Shown: positions 1 to 6,703, counted from the stretch's first letter. The stretch: DNA of 19,195 nucleotides from Candidatus Parcubacteria bacterium (GCA_023142215.1 JAGLJW010000028.1:1-19195); one strand, 5' to 3'. Notes: generated by a model not told the origin, from the sequence alone. Program-made: numbers and translations.

Positions 1-701
1 TCTGCTCGTTCTTCCATGTCAGGACCAACGCCAACAGCGGCTCCGACTCTTAATCTGCCCATGCCATCTTTACAAGCATTAGGATATTTTTTTATATTTT
101 CAATATCCTTTATGGTTATCAAGCCTGTGAGCAGTCCATTTTTATCAACCACAAGCAGTTTTTCAATTCTGTGCTCATGAAGCTGTTTTTTGGAATCTTC
201 CAAACTGATTCCTTCTGATACTGTAACAAGATTTTTGCTTGTCATTGCATCTGAAATCCTTTTTTCCATATTGGTTTCAAATCTCAAATCTCTGTTTGTT
301 ATAATACCAAACAATTTTTTACTTACCGTGACTGGCAATCCTGAAATGCGATACTCTTTCATAAGCTTAAGCGCCTCATGAACATACTGATCAGGATGGA
401 CAGTAATTGGGTCAATAATCATTCCACTTTCCGATTTTTTTACTTTATCCACCTCCGAAACTTGGCTTTTTATACTCATGTTGCGATGTACAAAACCTAA
501 TCCGCCCTCGCGTGCCATGCTTATAGCTGTCATAGCCTCGGTTACGGTATCCATTGCGGCACTGACAATAGGAATATTTAAGGTAAGCTTTTTAGTCAAA
601 CTGGTACTGATATTCACGTTTTTTGGTAGCACATCAGAATAGTCCGGAAGCAATAAAACATCGTCAAAGGAATACGTCTCTTCATATGGTATCCTAGTCA
701 T
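1..701 (-). CDS. guaB: IMP dehydrogenase, N-terminal part (cut by window edge)
   Basis: Oxidises IMP to XMP with NAD+, the committed step of GMP synthesis in the cytoplasm. The frame is open from an ATG at 701 to the window edge (233 codons and 2 bases). The translation begins MTRIPYEETYSFDDVLLLPDY, the typical IMPDH start, then has SAAMDTVTE and AREGGLGFVHRNM of the barrel. A CBS pair follows at about residues 95-205 (MIIDPITVHPD, SGLPVT, FGIITNRDLR, EKLLVVD, GLITIKDI), then GRLRVGAAVG where the barrel resumes. The catalytic Cys loop lies outside the window. A strong ribosome site, GAGGGAGGG, sits about 8 nt before the ATG, rare in this window. G+C is about 39% by hand count against about 30% in neighbours, which may mean transfer. 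Many CPR genomes lack purine genes, so its presence is notable. Identity is very secure. Confidence 0.95.
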   Translation of the reverse strand, partial: MTRIPYEETYSFDDVLLLPDYSDVLPKNVNISTSLTKKLTLNIPIVSAAMDTVTEAMTAISMAREGGLGFVHRNMSIKSQVSEVDKVKKSESGMIIDPITVHPDQYVHEALKLMKEYRISGLPVTVSKKLFGIITNRDLRFETNMEKRISDAMTSKNLVTVSEGISLEDSKKQLHEHRIEKLLVVDKNGLLTGLITIKDIENIKKYPNACKDGMGRLRVGAAVGVGPDMEERA

Positions 702-791
702 AAAACAGCCCTCCCTCTCGCAATAATTAATAAAATATTAAAAATAAAATGAACATAAGTGCTATCGCACACAAATCTTACATTTACTTGC

Positions 792-883
792 AAAATTTGT
801 TTGATTGTATATAATAGTTGGTTAGCAATTAATTTAACTATTATGGAAAAAATCTCTAATAAACATACAATCAAACAAATTTT
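792..883. repeat. Long inverted repeat between trpS and guaB
   Basis: Two 19-bp arms match perfectly as inverted copies: AAAATTTGTTTGATTGTAT at 792-810 and its reverse complement at 865-883. An inner 9-bp pair, ATAATAGTT (811-819) and AACTATTAT (836-844), continues the fold. The loop is 820-835, and 845-864 is an unpaired insert in the right arm only. No T-run follows on either strand, so it is not a classical terminator. It could be a small MITE-like remnant or an RNA hairpin in a trpS-guaB transcript. The rest of the 702-943 gap holds the guaB ribosome site, a small GTGC/GCAC hairpin at 759-770, and nothing else I recognise. Confidence 0.7.
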
Positions 884-943
884 TCAAAATCATTGAGAAC
901 AGTACACTAGTGTCCGAGATAAAATTCCAAAAAATAAAAAAAT

Positions 944-1936
944 TTATTTCACACCAATCACCTTTTTAACTCTTAATATCGTATCTTCTGCAATTGGTTG
1001 AATTTTTTCTGCTCCACTTTTTAAAAGCTTTTTCACTTCATCATCACTAATCGCATTATATTTTTCTTGAAAATCAATTAAAAACTTTTTTACAACTTCT
1101 GCTAGTCCTTTTTTAAAATCTCCATAACCTTTACCTGAATATTCTTTTTCAAGTTCTTTAATTTCTTTTCCTGCTAGCAAAGAATAAATAGTTAATAAGT
1201 TTGAGATTCCTGGTTTTTTTTCTTTATCATACTTAACTTCCATATCAGAATCAGTTGAAGCTTTCATAATTTTTTTAGCAGCTTTATCTGGGTCGTCAGT
1301 CAGGGCAATGTAATTCAATTCACTTGTCGCACTTTTACTCATTTTCTTAGTCGGATCATCAAGCCCCATGATACGTGCTCCTTCTTTTCTAATTTCAGCT
1401 TTTGGAACTCTAAGAACTTTATCAAAATTGTGATTAAATCTTTTCGCTAAATCACGAGCAAGTTCAACATGCTGTAATTGATCTTCTCCGACTGGTACGA
1501 CATCAGTGTTATATAAAATAATATCCGCAGCCATTAAAACAGGATAATCATACAATCCAACACTTACATTTTCCTGATTACCATCTGCCTTATCTTTAAA
1601 CTGAGTCATCTTGTTTAAGTCTGAAATTCTAGCAACTGTATTTAAAATCCAAGCAAGTTCTGTATGTTCTTTAATATCCGATTGCTGAAAAATAATTGAG
1701 TTTTCTAAATCAATTCCAGAGGCAAGATATATTTTTGCTATTTCAATTATTTTTTTTCTAAGAATTTCTGGATCTTGTTTTACAGTAATCGCATGATAAT
1801 CAACTACACAAAAAATACAATTATATTTTTCCTGCATATTTACCCATTGAGAAATAGCTCCCAAATAGTTACCTAAATGCAAATTTCCGCTAGGTTGTAC
1901 CCCTGAAAATACTCTTAATTTTTTATCTTCATTCAT
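944..1936 (-). CDS. trpS: Tryptophan--tRNA ligase
   Basis: Class I aminoacyl-tRNA synthetase that activates tryptophan with ATP and charges tRNA-Trp. The 330 residues match the usual bacterial length. The HIGH-type motif is GNLHLGN at residues 17-23, after VFSGVQPSG. LMAADIILY (134-142) and VPVGEDQLQHVELARD (147-162) are the tryptophan- and dimer-side motifs, and KKMSKS at 197-202 is the KMSKS loop. ATG at 1936 is chosen because the motif spacing fits and a good promoter lies about 20 bp upstream, leaving a short leader with no Shine-Dalgarno. It is transcribed toward guaB and separated from the upstream MFS gene by a palindromic repeat. Confidence 0.97.
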   Translation of the reverse strand: MNEDKKLRVFSGVQPSGNLHLGNYLGAISQWVNMQEKYNCIFCVVDYHAITVKQDPEILRKKIIEIAKIYLASGIDLENSIIFQQSDIKEHTELAWILNTVARISDLNKMTQFKDKADGNQENVSVGLYDYPVLMAADIILYNTDVVPVGEDQLQHVELARDLAKRFNHNFDKVLRVPKAEIRKEGARIMGLDDPTKKMSKSATSELNYIALTDDPDKAAKKIMKASTDSDMEVKYDKEKKPGISNLLTIYSLLAGKEIKELEKEYSGKGYGDFKKGLAEVVKKFLIDFQEKYNAISDDEVKKLLKSGAEKIQPIAEDTILRVKKVIGVK

Positions 1937-1963
1937 AACTTTAATTTAATTAATCTTAATTGT

Positions 1964-1992
1964 ATTGTAAAATATTTACGATTATTAAGCAA
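1964..1992 (-). promoter_or_regulatory. Sigma70-type promoter of trpS
   Basis: On the minus strand TTGCTT (1992-1987) is followed after exactly 17 bp by TACAAT (1969-1964). Transcription should start near 1957, giving a leader of about 20 nt before the trpS ATG. Confidence 0.6.
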
Positions 1993-2049
1993 ATGTAATC
2001 AATTCTATAGCATTGTGGCATATAAGCCACTTTAAACCCATAGACACAA

Positions 2050-2187
2050 TTTTTTGTCATCTTGAGCGTTAGCGAAAGATCCCTTCAATATTACAAAATT
2101 TTACAACATTGTTATTATTTACAGAAGATAATTATTCTTCTATTTTGAAGAGATTTCTCCGCTTCGTTACGAAATAACAAAAAAATG
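2050..2187. repeat. Palindromic intergenic repeat, copy 1
   Basis: The left arm reads TTTTTTGTCATCTTGAGCG then TTAGCGAAAGATC; the right arm read in reverse is TTTTTTTGTTATTTCGTAACG and so on, giving an imperfect inverted repeat with an AT-rich centre. The core GTCATyCTGAGC...GAAnGATC is shared with the elements at 10214 and 18141. It lies between the end of the MFS gene and the trpS promoter. Its arms are more diverged than those of the 18141 copy. The remainder of the 1937-2229 gap holds only the trpS promoter. Confidence 0.65.
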
Positions 2188-2229
2188 TCACGTTAAATAT
2201 CATAAAGTTATATAACTATAAAAAAATAC

Positions 2230-3411
2230 TTATTCTGAAATTAAGACAGAAAATCCAAAAGTTAAAACTCCTGAAAAAACTAGAACGATTAAAAAACTAT
2301 CCATTATTGAATATGTGCCAGATAAAAAGAAAATGAACACGAATACAAAAATTCTACCTAGGTGCTGATAAACCTCCATATTCATAATACTATTCACAGG
2401 ATCATCGTGGGATTTTTTATAAAAATTTGATTTAAAAGAAACTGTCCAGAGAGCCCCAAAAAAACCGCCCATAGATTGAAAACCTGTGATAAACCAAACT
2501 GTTTTTGCGTAAGCTCTAAATATTAATGAAAAGCCATGTCCAATAGAACCAATTGCTACCATCTTTTTTGGTCCAGCGATATCTGTAAATTTTCCACCGT
2601 AAACACTTATAATGGCAAAAATTGTATTTGAAACTAGATACAATAATCCCATAAACATTAATTGAAATTTCATCATAAACAATATCAATGGCCACATGAA
2701 TCCAGTCGCAATCACATTTACACCCTCAATAAAATACATTGCATTTAAACGAGCATCTGAACCTTTCCAAATTTTCTTTAAATCCATTTTATTATTATCA
2801 ACTACAATTTCATCTGTAAAAAACATAACTATTCCAGCTAAAACCATAATAAAAATAGCAACCAGAAAAGAAACTTCAAATCCATGAGTAGTGATTAATG
2901 CACTTCCCGCAAAAGGACTAACGATTCCTAAAAACATAGGCACTGCAATCAAAACTCCATATCGTTTCCCTGAATTTTCTTTTTTCGTTGATTTTACAAA
3001 ATATAAATGTTGCGCCACCCAATACAATGTTGTAAAACATACATTTACACCTCCCATTAAAACCAAAAACCATCCTCTACCAATTTCATCAATAAAGCCT
3101 GAAGCATTATAGAGAATACCATAAAATAAAATTGTTGTTATATAACTAAGAACTAAAGTTCTTTTAATTCCTAAATATCGTATTACTCTAAAAACAAAAA
3201 AATGTAACCAAAAAGAAAAGCTAAGCATTAATATTTCCAAGACAAAAATAGTTCTAATTTCATAACCCAATTTAATTAAGAAAATAGGCATGAACAACGA
3301 AATCAAACTTAAAGCAAAAGTCCGTAAAGTATTTGAAATTATAAGCTCGTTGTAATTATTATGAAATAATTCAGAAACTTGAAAATTATGTAAATGTTTA
3401 TATTTATCCAT
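2230..3411 (-). CDS. MFS-family membrane transporter
   Basis: The 393-residue protein has about 11-12 hydrophobic helices and a short hydrophilic N-terminus (about 1-22). Loops carry MFS-like basic motifs: RVIRYLGIKRTLVL (75-88) after helix 2, and YGGKFTDIAGPKKMVAIG (about 271-288) in the second half, at the position of the conserved GxxxDRxGRR-like loop. A charged central loop (about 198-223, DEIVVDNNKMDLKKIWKG) separates the two six-helix halves. The substrate cannot be read from the sequence. The ATG at 3411 has no Shine-Dalgarno; the promoter overlaps that of smpB on the other strand. It could be a drug or metabolite exporter; only the fold class is secure. Confidence 0.8.
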   Translation of the reverse strand: MDKYKHLHNFQVSELFHNNYNELIISNTLRTFALSLISLFMPIFLIKLGYEIRTIFVLEILMLSFSFWLHFFVFRVIRYLGIKRTLVLSYITTILFYGILYNASGFIDEIGRGWFLVLMGGVNVCFTTLYWVAQHLYFVKSTKKENSGKRYGVLIAVPMFLGIVSPFAGSALITTHGFEVSFLVAIFIMVLAGIVMFFTDEIVVDNNKMDLKKIWKGSDARLNAMYFIEGVNVIATGFMWPLILFMMKFQLMFMGLLYLVSNTIFAIISVYGGKFTDIAGPKKMVAIGSIGHGFSLIFRAYAKTVWFITGFQSMGGFFGALWTVSFKSNFYKKSHDDPVNSIMNMEVYQHLGRIFVFVFIFFLSGTYSIMDSFLIVLVFSGVLTFGFSVLISE

Positions 3412-3420
3412 AAGTTAAAA

Positions 3421-3450
3421 TTGACAAATTCATCTAATTACTATATTATA
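3421..3450 (+). promoter_or_regulatory. smpB promoter, overlapping a divergent MFS -10 box
   Basis: TTGACA (3421-3426), a 17-bp spacer and TATTAT (3444-3449) form a near-consensus plus-strand promoter. The start would fall at about 3456, so smpB mRNA (ATG at 3458) would have at most 1-2 leader bases. On the minus strand TATAAT (3450-3445) overlaps the same bases and can serve the MFS gene with a leader of about 27 nt; its -35 is poor. Confidence 0.7.
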
Positions 3451-3457
3451 ACATATT

Positions 3458-3937
3458 ATGACAGTTTTAGCAGTTAATAAAAAAGCAAGATTTGATTATG
3501 AAATTCAGTCCACATTTGAGGCTGGGTTGGTTTTGCTTGGACATGAAGTTAAATCCATAAAAACTGGTCATGTTAGCCTAAAAGGGTCATATGTAACCAT
3601 TAAACAGCCAAATAATCTTAAATCAAGTAAAAATCCTGAATTATTCTTAATTAACGCACATATTCCTTTATATAAACACGCTAGTCAAATAAAAAATCAC
3701 GATCCATTAAAGCCTCGTAAGCTATTATTACACAAAAAAGAAATAGACAGATTAATAGGCAAAAAACAAGAACAAGGCTTGACATTTGTACCAATTAAAT
3801 TATATACTAAAAGAGGTTTAATAAAGCTATTGTTTGGAATTGGACGAGGAAAGAAAAAACACGACAAACGAGAAGATATTAAAAGAAAGGATTTAAACCA
3901 AAAATTGCGAACATTAACAAAAACAAAGTTTGCTTAA
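3458..3937 (+). CDS. smpB: SsrA-binding protein SmpB
   Basis: Binds the tRNA-like domain of tmRNA and brings alanyl-tmRNA to stalled ribosomes in trans-translation. The 159 residues are near the usual length. The OB-fold signature is clear: NKKARFDYEIQSTFEAGLVL (7-26), GHEVKSIKTGHVSLKGSYV (28-46), and an acidic-hydrophobic strand ELFLINAHIPLYKH (61-74). RKLLLHKKEI (87-96), VPIKLYTKRGLIKL (111-124) and a very basic C-terminal tail (130-159) that enters the mRNA channel follow. The start matches family alignments, leaving an essentially leaderless message. The stop is 6 bp before the tmRNA gene, so enzyme cofactor and RNA are probably made from one promoter. Confidence 0.97.
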   Translation: MTVLAVNKKARFDYEIQSTFEAGLVLLGHEVKSIKTGHVSLKGSYVTIKQPNNLKSSKNPELFLINAHIPLYKHASQIKNHDPLKPRKLLLHKKEIDRLIGKKQEQGLTFVPIKLYTKRGLIKLLFGIGRGKKKHDKREDIKRKDLNQKLRTLTKTKFA

Positions 3938-3943
3938 TTTTAC

Positions 3944-4334
3944 GGGGGTGTCATGATTCGATAGTAAGACATCTCTCTTGAATATTCGAAAGGCGTGTTG
4001 ATAATCACGTTTATCAAAATTACCAAAACATAAGTGCAAAATCTTTTGCAAGCAAAGTAATGGCTTCTTTAAAAATGCCTGCTTTTGCTCCTGTTGCCGT
4101 TTAATTACCGCAACCATCCTATTTTCATGATGGTCTAATAGTGAAAATCTAGGGTGTTATATTTATTAGACTCGACTTAAAAAGTGTTTTGATTTTTAAG
4201 TTTAAACCTCCAAAACTTACATAAATTGATTTTGTTTTATCTTTACAATTTATGAACATCACCAGATAAAACTAGCTTTCGTACAGATATTTTTGAGTAC
4301 TTATTAGACGCGGGTTCAATTCTCGCCACCTCCA
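3944..4334 (+). ncRNA. ssrA: Transfer-messenger RNA (tmRNA, 10Sa RNA)
   Basis: Acts as tRNA-Ala and as template for a degradation tag on stalled ribosomes. The acceptor stem GGGGGTG (3944-3950) pairs with CACCTCC (4327-4333). G3 faces U70, the alanine identity wobble, and A73 is at 4334. The T-arm is GCGGG-TTCAATT-CTCGC just before the acceptor. The 5' part contains the tmRNA D-loop signature TGATTCGATAG. The tag reading frame lies at 4036-4104 after a typical ACATAAGT context. CCATC...GATGG after the tag frame is a helix at the H5 position, and the AT-rich 4140-4300 stretch fits the pseudoknot region. No CCA is encoded (ACAC follows). It sits 6 bp after smpB. The ends were set by the acceptor pairing. 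Confidence 0.93.
4036..4104 (+). other. tmRNA tag-peptide reading frame
   Basis: The resume codon is GCA at 4036, and translation runs 22 codons to TAA at 4102-4104. The tag begins AKSFASKVMA and ends SLKMPAFAPVAV. The usual bacterial tag ends in LAA or VAA; this one ends in VAV and is longer than the 10-residue E. coli tag. The frame was chosen because it begins at the conserved GCA context and ends at the only close in-frame stop, ahead of a helix. Confidence 0.75.
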
Positions 4335-4397
4335 CACACAAACAAATTAGATTATTAATAATTAATGGTTAAAGGTTAATTGTTAATTGTTGCTAAC

Positions 4398-4481
4398 GCC
4401 CGGATGGCGAAATTGGTAGACGCGAGGGACTTAAAATCCCTTGATAGCAATATCGTGAGAGTTCGATTCTCTCTCCGGGCA
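4398..4481 (+). tRNA. tRNA-Leu(UAA)
   Basis: The acceptor GCCCGGA pairs with TCCGGGC, with A73 at 4481. The anticodon stem AGGGA/TCCCT holds loop CTTAAAA with anticodon TAA at 4432-4434. A long variable arm (GATA-GCAA-TATC) marks a class II tRNA. The T-arm is GAGAG-TTCGATT-CTCTC. CCA is not encoded (CAA follows). No convincing promoter lies in the 63 bp after the tmRNA, so it is probably processed from the smpB-ssrA transcript. Confidence 0.95.
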
Positions 4482-4500
4482 CAAATAAAACATAAATAAA

Positions 4501-4525
4501 AAAACAGGTTTAAACCTGTTTTTTT
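4501..4525. terminator. Bidirectional terminator between tRNA-Leu and the ROK gene
   Basis: A perfect 22-bp palindrome (arm AAAACAGGT, TTAA centre) ends in T7 on the plus strand and in an A-run at the other side. It can end the tRNA-Leu transcript and the convergent ROK kinase transcript. Confidence 0.85.
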
Positions 4526-4548
4526 AATATTCCTAATTTTAAAATCTT

Positions 4549-5403
4549 TTAAAATAATAACGTTGCCCCAATTGCTCCAGCATGTTTTTCAATTTTATTT
4601 TTCAAAATAGTTACTTCTTTAGCTTCTTCGGAAACAATATATTTATTCATATATTTTTTAGTTTCTTTTAAAAACAAATCGCTGGATTTCACTGTTCCAC
4701 CACCAATTACAAATATTTCAGGATTAATGAGATTAACAATATTTGCTAAAGTAATGCCTAAATATTTTCCAAATTCCAAATAAGCTTTTTCGGCTAGAAC
4801 ATCACCACTACACGCTTCTATTGCCATATTCGCAGAATTATTTTGCATTAATTTATGATAAGCTTTTTCAAATGTAATTTCGTTATCAAAGTCAATAATC
4901 ATTTCACCTGGCTCACCAGCCCCTCCATGATGTCCTCTGTAAATTTCACCATTCCTGCACCATCCACCACCAATCCCCGTTCCTATTGTTATACCATAAA
5001 TACTATTACTATCAGCTCCTGCTCCAAGTAAAGCTTCCGCTCTCACAAAACAATCAACATCATTATTTATCTTAACAGGCAAATTAAAAATTTCTTCTAT
5101 TTTTTTACCAACTTCAACATTCTCCATAATTGGTATGTTTGGTGAAAACAAAACCTTAGTTTCCGCATAATTAATAACACCAGCAACACCAACACCAATT
5201 CCATTGACCTCGGCTTTATCATTTTGAGCTCGTTCAAAAAATGGCTCAATTAAAGCCTGTAACATTACCATGAAATGATCTATACTATCTTTTGGCGTAG
5301 CAAGTAAATAATCTTCAATAACTTTTTCACCATCAAAAAGTACAGCATTCATTTTTGTACCACCAATATCTATTCCAATTGTATATGTTTTCTTTTTTGT
5401 CAT
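4549..5403 (-). CDS. ROK-family sugar kinase
   Basis: ROK-family kinases, often glucokinases, phosphorylate hexoses with ATP. The 284 residues show the N-terminal phosphate loop GIDIGGTKMNAVLF (10-23), GVGVAGVIN (70-78), the catalytic Asp region NNDVD (113-117, Asp115), GTGIGGG (141-147) and the adenosine-side motif FVIGGGTV (231-238). The family's ExGH and CxCGxxGC zinc motifs are absent: the equivalent segment reads GGAGEPGEM (160-168) with Glu in place of His and no Cys cluster. The protein is therefore a divergent, zinc-free type, and sugar specificity is uncertain. It has its own promoter and a leader of about 11 nt with no Shine-Dalgarno. It converges on tRNA-Leu across a shared terminator. 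Confidence 0.88.
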   Translation of the reverse strand: MTKKKTYTIGIDIGGTKMNAVLFDGEKVIEDYLLATPKDSIDHFMVMLQALIEPFFERAQNDKAEVNGIGVGVAGVINYAETKVLFSPNIPIMENVEVGKKIEEIFNLPVKINNDVDCFVRAEALLGAGADSNSIYGITIGTGIGGGWCRNGEIYRGHHGGAGEPGEMIIDFDNEITFEKAYHKLMQNNSANMAIEACSGDVLAEKAYLEFGKYLGITLANIVNLINPEIFVIGGGTVKSSDLFLKETKKYMNKYIVSEEAKEVTILKNKIEKHAGAIGATLLF

Positions 5404-5420
5404 AAAATTGTTATAGCATG

Positions 5421-5449
5421 ATAATAGCAGATATATATAAAATTTACAA
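5421..5449 (-). promoter_or_regulatory. Promoter of the ROK kinase gene
   Basis: On the minus strand TTGTAA (5449-5444), a 17-bp spacer and TATTAT (5426-5421), with TGC just before the -10 (extended -10). The start would be near 5414, 11 nt before the ATG. Confidence 0.6.
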
Positions 5450-5455
5450 ATTCTA

Positions 5456-5484
5456 TTGACATAAATTTAATATGATGCTAAGAA
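5456..5484 (+). promoter_or_regulatory. Probable promoter of the Cys-rich protein gene
   Basis: TTGACA (5456-5461), a 17-bp spacer and TAAGAA (5479-5484), with an extended-10 TGC. The -35 is perfect but the -10 is weak. It would give a leader of about 100 nt, long for this window. Confidence 0.45.
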
Positions 5485-5576
5485 TAAGTATGATCTTTAA
5501 CAAAAAATTAATTAATAAGAAGATTGGAATTATTCGTAAAAAATGATATTTTTTATTAATCAATTAAAAAAATAAA

Positions 5577-5583
5577 AGAGGAG
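5577..5583 (+). promoter_or_regulatory. Strong Shine-Dalgarno of the Cys-rich protein gene
   Basis: AGAGGAG lies 6 nt before the ATG at 5590. Apart from guaB, this is the only clear Shine-Dalgarno in the window, and it fixes the start codon. Confidence 0.8.
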
Positions 5584-5589
5584 AAAGCT

Positions 5590-6447
5590 ATGCTGGGAGA
5601 TTTTGTATGTAACGCAATGAGGGGCCATGAAGATATGGAGTTCACAGAAAAAGAGTTTATAGCTTTTTGCAGAAGAGCACAAATAAGTCTTACAACCTGT
5701 GACAAATGTCCAAACTATGACATAAAAGAAGAGTACATGCAAATTCCACCTGACATTAATTTAGTAAACGAAACCGAAGAATGCAACAATACAAAAACAG
5801 AAGAAACCAAGAACAACAGTAGCTACGACATAAGCAACAACAAACATTATGAGATTGATAAAATCTTTGATGACCCGAATTGCCCAATCAAACCCTTTAA
5901 TTTGAAAACCATAGGAAATGGTAAATTTACATTGGAAGATTTAGTTAGAAACAATCTTCTAAAAACAGAAAGAAATTTTCAAGGATGCCGAATCTGTAAA
6001 GACACGGATTCAAGAACAAATAATTTAGGACACACATGTCCTTTGTGCAGAAATGCAAGCCGAACTAAGGGCAAAAATAAAAAGGAACGTACTGGTGAAG
6101 ATTTAATTGAGAATCTAACAAAATCAGTTGCTAGAGTTCCTCAAAGAATGAAAATCAGAAAACAAAAAGTCAACAAGGGAAATGACGGAGAAAAAAATGA
6201 GATAAAAGAAAATGAGAAAAAAAACGAAGGAGAAAATCAAGAAGACAACAAACAACCAAAATATGTATCCAGAGTTAAAGAATCGGAGATTTTAAAAAAA
6301 GAACTTAGAAGAATTGAGAACAGAATATTGGAAATATTTTATCTAAACGTAAAAGATATTTTTGAAGAAATCAAAAATTTAAAAACCAATCGACCATTGA
6401 ATGAATTGATAAAAAAACTCAACGAGCTTAATGAACCTTTGAAATAA
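5590..6447 (+). CDS. Unrecognised Cys-rich, zinc-ribbon-like protein
   Basis: I do not recognise this 285-residue protein. It has ten cysteines. C133-x2-C136-x13-C150-x2-C153 (CRIC...CPLC) looks like a zinc ribbon; a second possible site is C27, C37 and C40 (TTCDKC), with C7 nearby. Residues 55-90 and 155-225 are rich in Lys, Asn and Glu, low in complexity and probably disordered. Residues 228-285 look like a helical, coiled-coil tail (ESEILKKELRRIENRILEIF). No signal peptide or membrane helix is seen. It is monocistronic, with its own promoter, strong ribosome site and terminator, and is divergent from the ROK kinase. A DNA-, RNA- or ribosome-associated role is possible but only a guess. Confidence 0.8.
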   Translation: MLGDFVCNAMRGHEDMEFTEKEFIAFCRRAQISLTTCDKCPNYDIKEEYMQIPPDINLVNETEECNNTKTEETKNNSSYDISNNKHYEIDKIFDDPNCPIKPFNLKTIGNGKFTLEDLVRNNLLKTERNFQGCRICKDTDSRTNNLGHTCPLCRNASRTKGKNKKERTGEDLIENLTKSVARVPQRMKIRKQKVNKGNDGEKNEIKENEKKNEGENQEDNKQPKYVSRVKESEILKKELRRIENRILEIFYLNVKDIFEEIKNLKTNRPLNELIKKLNELNEPLK

Positions 6448-6477
6448 GAATAAATATCTTTAAACTATGAATAATAG

Positions 6478-6505
6478 AGCACTCACAAAAATGAGTGCTT
6501 TTTTA
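6478..6505 (+). terminator. Terminator of the Cys-rich protein gene
   Basis: Stem AGCACTCA (6478-6485), loop CAAAAA, stem TGAGTGCT (6492-6499), then T5-6: a textbook intrinsic terminator 30 bp after the stop. Confidence 0.9.
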
Positions 6506-6528
6506 TTATTCTTTTATAAAAACACACC

Positions 6529-6584
6529 TGTCAAGGAAATTTAGAAATGTCATACCCCTGTGAATTAGTTAATTTTTTTTGACA
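6529..6584. repeat. Short inverted-repeat segment, possible mobile-element remnant
   Basis: TGTCAAGGAAATT at 6529-6541 and AATTTTTTTTGACA ending at 6584 are imperfect inverted copies bounding 56 bp. The segment also has AGAAATGTCATACCCC inside. The termini resemble transposon ends but no transposase is present. Part of the match rests on A/T runs, so this is weak. Confidence 0.3.
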
Positions 6585-6660
6585 AAATTTGGTTGATTAA
6601 TTTTTACCTTGTTAAGCAAAAATTGTTTTCTCTAAGAATGATTTGCAGGCAGTTTATAGT

Positions 6661-6682
6661 GTCTGTCGCCAAACTACAGTTT
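6661..6682. repeat. 22-nt repeat upstream of tRNA-Cys, copy 1
   Basis: GTCTGTCGCCAAACTACAGT plus TT matches 21 of 22 bases at 19174-19195 on the same strand. With the next bases it folds as GCCAAA / TTTGGC around a 7-nt loop. Confidence 0.6.
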
Positions 6683-6703
6683 TGGCATAAATCAAAGCCA
6701 ACC

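Noticed and set aside
2696..3112. Plus-strand ORFs within the MFS gene
   Set aside because: They are shadows of a well-supported membrane protein frame on the other strand.
3914..4117. 67-codon minus-strand ORF antisense to tmRNA
   Set aside because: It is entirely explained by the tmRNA gene and the end of smpB.
6579..6607. TTGACA at 6579 as a promoter of the tRNA-Cys unit
   Set aside because: The -10 position is TTTTAC, a poor match; TTGCTA-17-TATATT at 6704 is better placed.
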